Source: DASUSF01 sp036375275
GTDB taxonomy: Bacteria; Pseudomonadota; Alphaproteobacteria; Geminicoccales; Geminicoccaceae
Assembly: GCA_036375275.1 (NCBI GenBank)
Contig: DASUSF010000437.1
Coordinates: 1 to 7,350, forward strand
Reading direction: 5' to 3'
Length of the DNA: 7,350 nt
This document shows, piece by piece, positions 5,804 to 7,350 of this stretch (position 1 is its first letter; each line of letters starts with the position of its first letter). The position numbers were made by a program, and so were the translations under genes. Below the pieces are notes generated by a model. It searched no databases. It saw nothing but the letters and a program-made list of their open reading frames with translations, and was not told where the DNA came from.

Positions 5804-7243
5804 TCAGCTGACCGGGAGGAACACCGCGACTTCGGTGCCCCGGCCTTCCTCGCTGTCGATCGCGAGATGACCGCGGTGGCGGCGGAGGATGTGCTTGACG
5901 ATGGCGAGCCCGAGCCCGGTGCCGCCCATGGCGCGCGAGCGCGCCGGATCGATCCGGAAGAAGCGCTCGGTCAGCCGCGGCAGGTGTTGGCGCGCGATGC
6001 CGGGCCCGCGGTCGCGGACCACCACCCGGACCGCCGCCCGACCGGTCAGCGGTCCCGCGACCGGCGGCGCCGCGGCGAGGAGGTCGACCGCGATCGCGAC
6101 CACGCCGCCCGAGGCGCCGTACTTGATCGCGTTGTCGAGGAGGTTGGTGAACAGCTGGATCAGCTGATCGTGGTCGCCGGGCACCAGCCCGGGGTCGGCC
6201 ACGATCTCGAACTCGAGGTGGACCCCGTGCCGCTCGGCGTACGGCTCGAGCGTTCGGACCACGGCGGTCACGCAATCGGTGAGGCTGATCCGCTCCACGG
6301 GCGGCTGGTGCGCGGTGAGCTCGATCCGGGACAACGAGAGCAGGTCGTCGACCAGCCGGCTCATCCGGCGGGCCTCCGCGGCCATCGTCTCGAGGAAGCG
6401 CTGCCTGGCATCCGGATCGTCGCGAGCCGGCCCCTGCAGGGTCTCGATGAAGCCGAGCAGCGCCGCGAGCGGCGTCCTGATCTCGTGGCTGGCGTTGGCG
6501 ATGAAATCGGAGCGCATGCGCTCGATCATCAGCTGCTCGGTCAGCTCGCGGAGGCTGATCAGGGCCGCCGGCACGCCGCCGGCACGCACCGCGACGACGC
6601 GGGCTGCGAACGCCCGCGACGGCGCGCCGGGGACCTGCAGCGCGACCTGCTGGTCATGGCTGTCGGCGGCACGCCCGGAGCCGGCGTGCAGCGCCGCGTC
6701 GACCGCGCCGAGCAGCCCCGGGTCCCTGAGCGTCGCCTCGAGCGGCTTCTCCAGCACCGCCGGTCCGAATTCCGCGACCGCGGCGCGGTTCGCCCGGCGC
6801 ACCGTGCGCTCGCCTTCGACCAGAAGCACCGGGTCGGGCATGGCGTCGAGCAGCGCATCGAGCAGGCGATCGGCCTCCGCGAGGCGGTTCCGCCCCTCGC
6901 TCAGCGCCGTCGCCAGCCGGCGGAAGGAGCGCTCGAGCCCATCGTCGATCAGTGGGCCGAAGGCCGGCGGCGGCGTGGCGTCGAGCGCCTCGGCGAGCTC
7001 GCTCAGATAGCGCCGGGTCATCTCGAGGCGACGCTCCCGGAGCGAGGCGAGGAGTGCGCTGATGACCGCGGCGAGCAGCCAGGCCCCCAGCGCCGGCGCG
7101 GCATCGACGAAGCCGAAGGCGGCGAGCCCGAGCGCGACCGCCGTCGCCGGAAGCAGGATCTGGAGCGCCGACAGGCTGAGGCGCCAGGGGCGGATCGTGC
7201 GGGCGTCCGCCATCAGCACGCCGACCGGCGGATCGGCCGGCAT
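5804..7243 (-). CDS. phoR: PhoR phosphate-sensing histidine kinase
   Basis: Inner-membrane kinase that phosphorylates PhoB when phosphate is scarce. The 479-residue product has two adjacent hydrophobic segments (about 24-46 and 48-68) with almost no periplasmic loop, as expected for PhoR, which reads transporter state through PhoU rather than an outside ligand. Next come a linker, a PAS-like region at about 127-233, the H-box SHEIRTPL with H253, the N-box around NLLDNAIKYG (367-376), G1 DRGPGI (411-416), an F-box near RFFR (427-430) and G2 GGTGLGLAIVK (440-450). An Ala/Pro-rich stretch (about 388-402) lies between the N-box and G1. The start is uncertain: neither the ATG at 7243 nor the one at 7213 has a clear ribosome binding site, and the frame stays open to the window edge. 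Identity rests on the domain order plus its place directly before pstS. Its own promoter is not visible here. Confidence 0.92.
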   Translation of the reverse strand: MPADPPVGVLMADARTIRPWRLSLSALQILLPATAVALGLAAFGFVDAAPALGAWLLAAVISALLASLRERRLEMTRRYLSELAEALDATPPPAFGPLIDDGLERSFRRLATALSEGRNRLAEADRLLDALLDAMPDPVLLVEGERTVRRANRAAVAEFGPAVLEKPLEATLRDPGLLGAVDAALHAGSGRAADSHDQQVALQVPGAPSRAFAARVVAVRAGGVPAALISLRELTEQLMIERMRSDFIANASHEIRTPLAALLGFIETLQGPARDDPDARQRFLETMAAEARRMSRLVDDLLSLSRIELTAHQPPVERISLTDCVTAVVRTLEPYAERHGVHLEFEIVADPGLVPGDHDQLIQLFTNLLDNAIKYGASGGVVAIAVDLLAAAPPVAGPLTGRAAVRVVVRDRGPGIARQHLPRLTERFFRIDPARSRAMGGTGLGLAIVKHILRRHRGHLAIDSEEGRGTEVAVFLPVS

Positions 7244-7350
7244 GACGCGCTCGGGAAGGATCGGTCGATCGGCTGGGTCACTGCCGGAGGCGGGGCCTTC
7301 TCGGGATGAGGGCGGGCCCGAGCGCGGGCGCGAGGGGCCGGCGCCATCTT
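7244..7350 (-). other. Edge region upstream of phoR, no firm gene
   Basis: 107 bases with no recognisable promoter, Pho box or RNA gene. On the minus strand two frames have no stop here. One is the phoR frame itself. The other runs from the window edge to a TGA at 7215-7213, whose last base is the first base of the alternative phoR ATG at 7213 (TGATG). That arrangement would suit the end of an upstream co-transcribed gene, but the residues (Pro/Arg/Ala-rich, ending IRRSAC) match no family I know. Confidence 0.3.

Noticed and set aside
5615..7309. 564-codon open frame on the plus strand opposite phoR
   Set aside because: Composition is Arg/Gly/Asp/Glu-rich without any motif, while the minus strand encodes an intact histidine kinase over the same span.
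1..7350. Insertion sequence, CRISPR array, tRNA, rRNA, attachment site or novel defence system
   Set aside because: Nearly all bases are accounted for by the seven Pho/Pst genes and their short spacers. I saw no direct-repeat arrays, transposase frames or tRNA-like folds.

Overview
The window holds one complete functional locus and no sign of foreign DNA: the phosphate-starvation cluster phoR-pstS-pstC-pstA-pstB-phoU-phoB, every gene on the minus strand and so read from right to left. The first gene (phoR, right) is whole or nearly whole, and the last (phoB, left) is cut by the window edge after 55 codons. Gene order, the long PstA and PstC proteins with extra N-terminal segments, and a strongly G/C-biased third codon position suggest a high-GC alphaproteobacterium. 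I cannot name a genus from the sequence alone.

Layout in order of transcription: 7244-7350, an upstream edge with no firmly assignable gene; phoR sensor kinase (7243-5804); a 207-base spacer with a near-ideal Pho box that starts 2 bases after the phoR stop, a candidate -10 and a leader of about 165 bases before pstS; pstS (5596-4568); an 82-base spacer with a strong RNA hairpin; pstC (4485-3100); pstA (3107-1809), overlapping pstC by 8 bases; pstB (1815-901), overlapping pstA by 7 bases; a 20-base gap; phoU (880-197); a 29-base gap; phoB (167 to the window edge).

From family knowledge, PstS binds phosphate in the periplasm. PstC and PstA form the channel through the inner membrane and PstB drives it with ATP. 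PhoU couples transporter state to the PhoR kinase and keeps PhoR from activating PhoB when phosphate is plentiful. When phosphate is scarce, PhoB-P binds Pho boxes, and here it should activate pstS and the genes after it, including phoU and phoB, giving positive autoregulation.

I looked for an undescribed system and found none: this is a textbook Pst/Pho locus. The points worth a second look are regulatory (the Pho box abutting phoR, the pstS leader, the pstS-pstC hairpin) and structural (a Pro/His-rich N-terminal extension on PstB, and extended PstA and PstC). The long plus-strand open frames are antisense shadows of high-GC genes.
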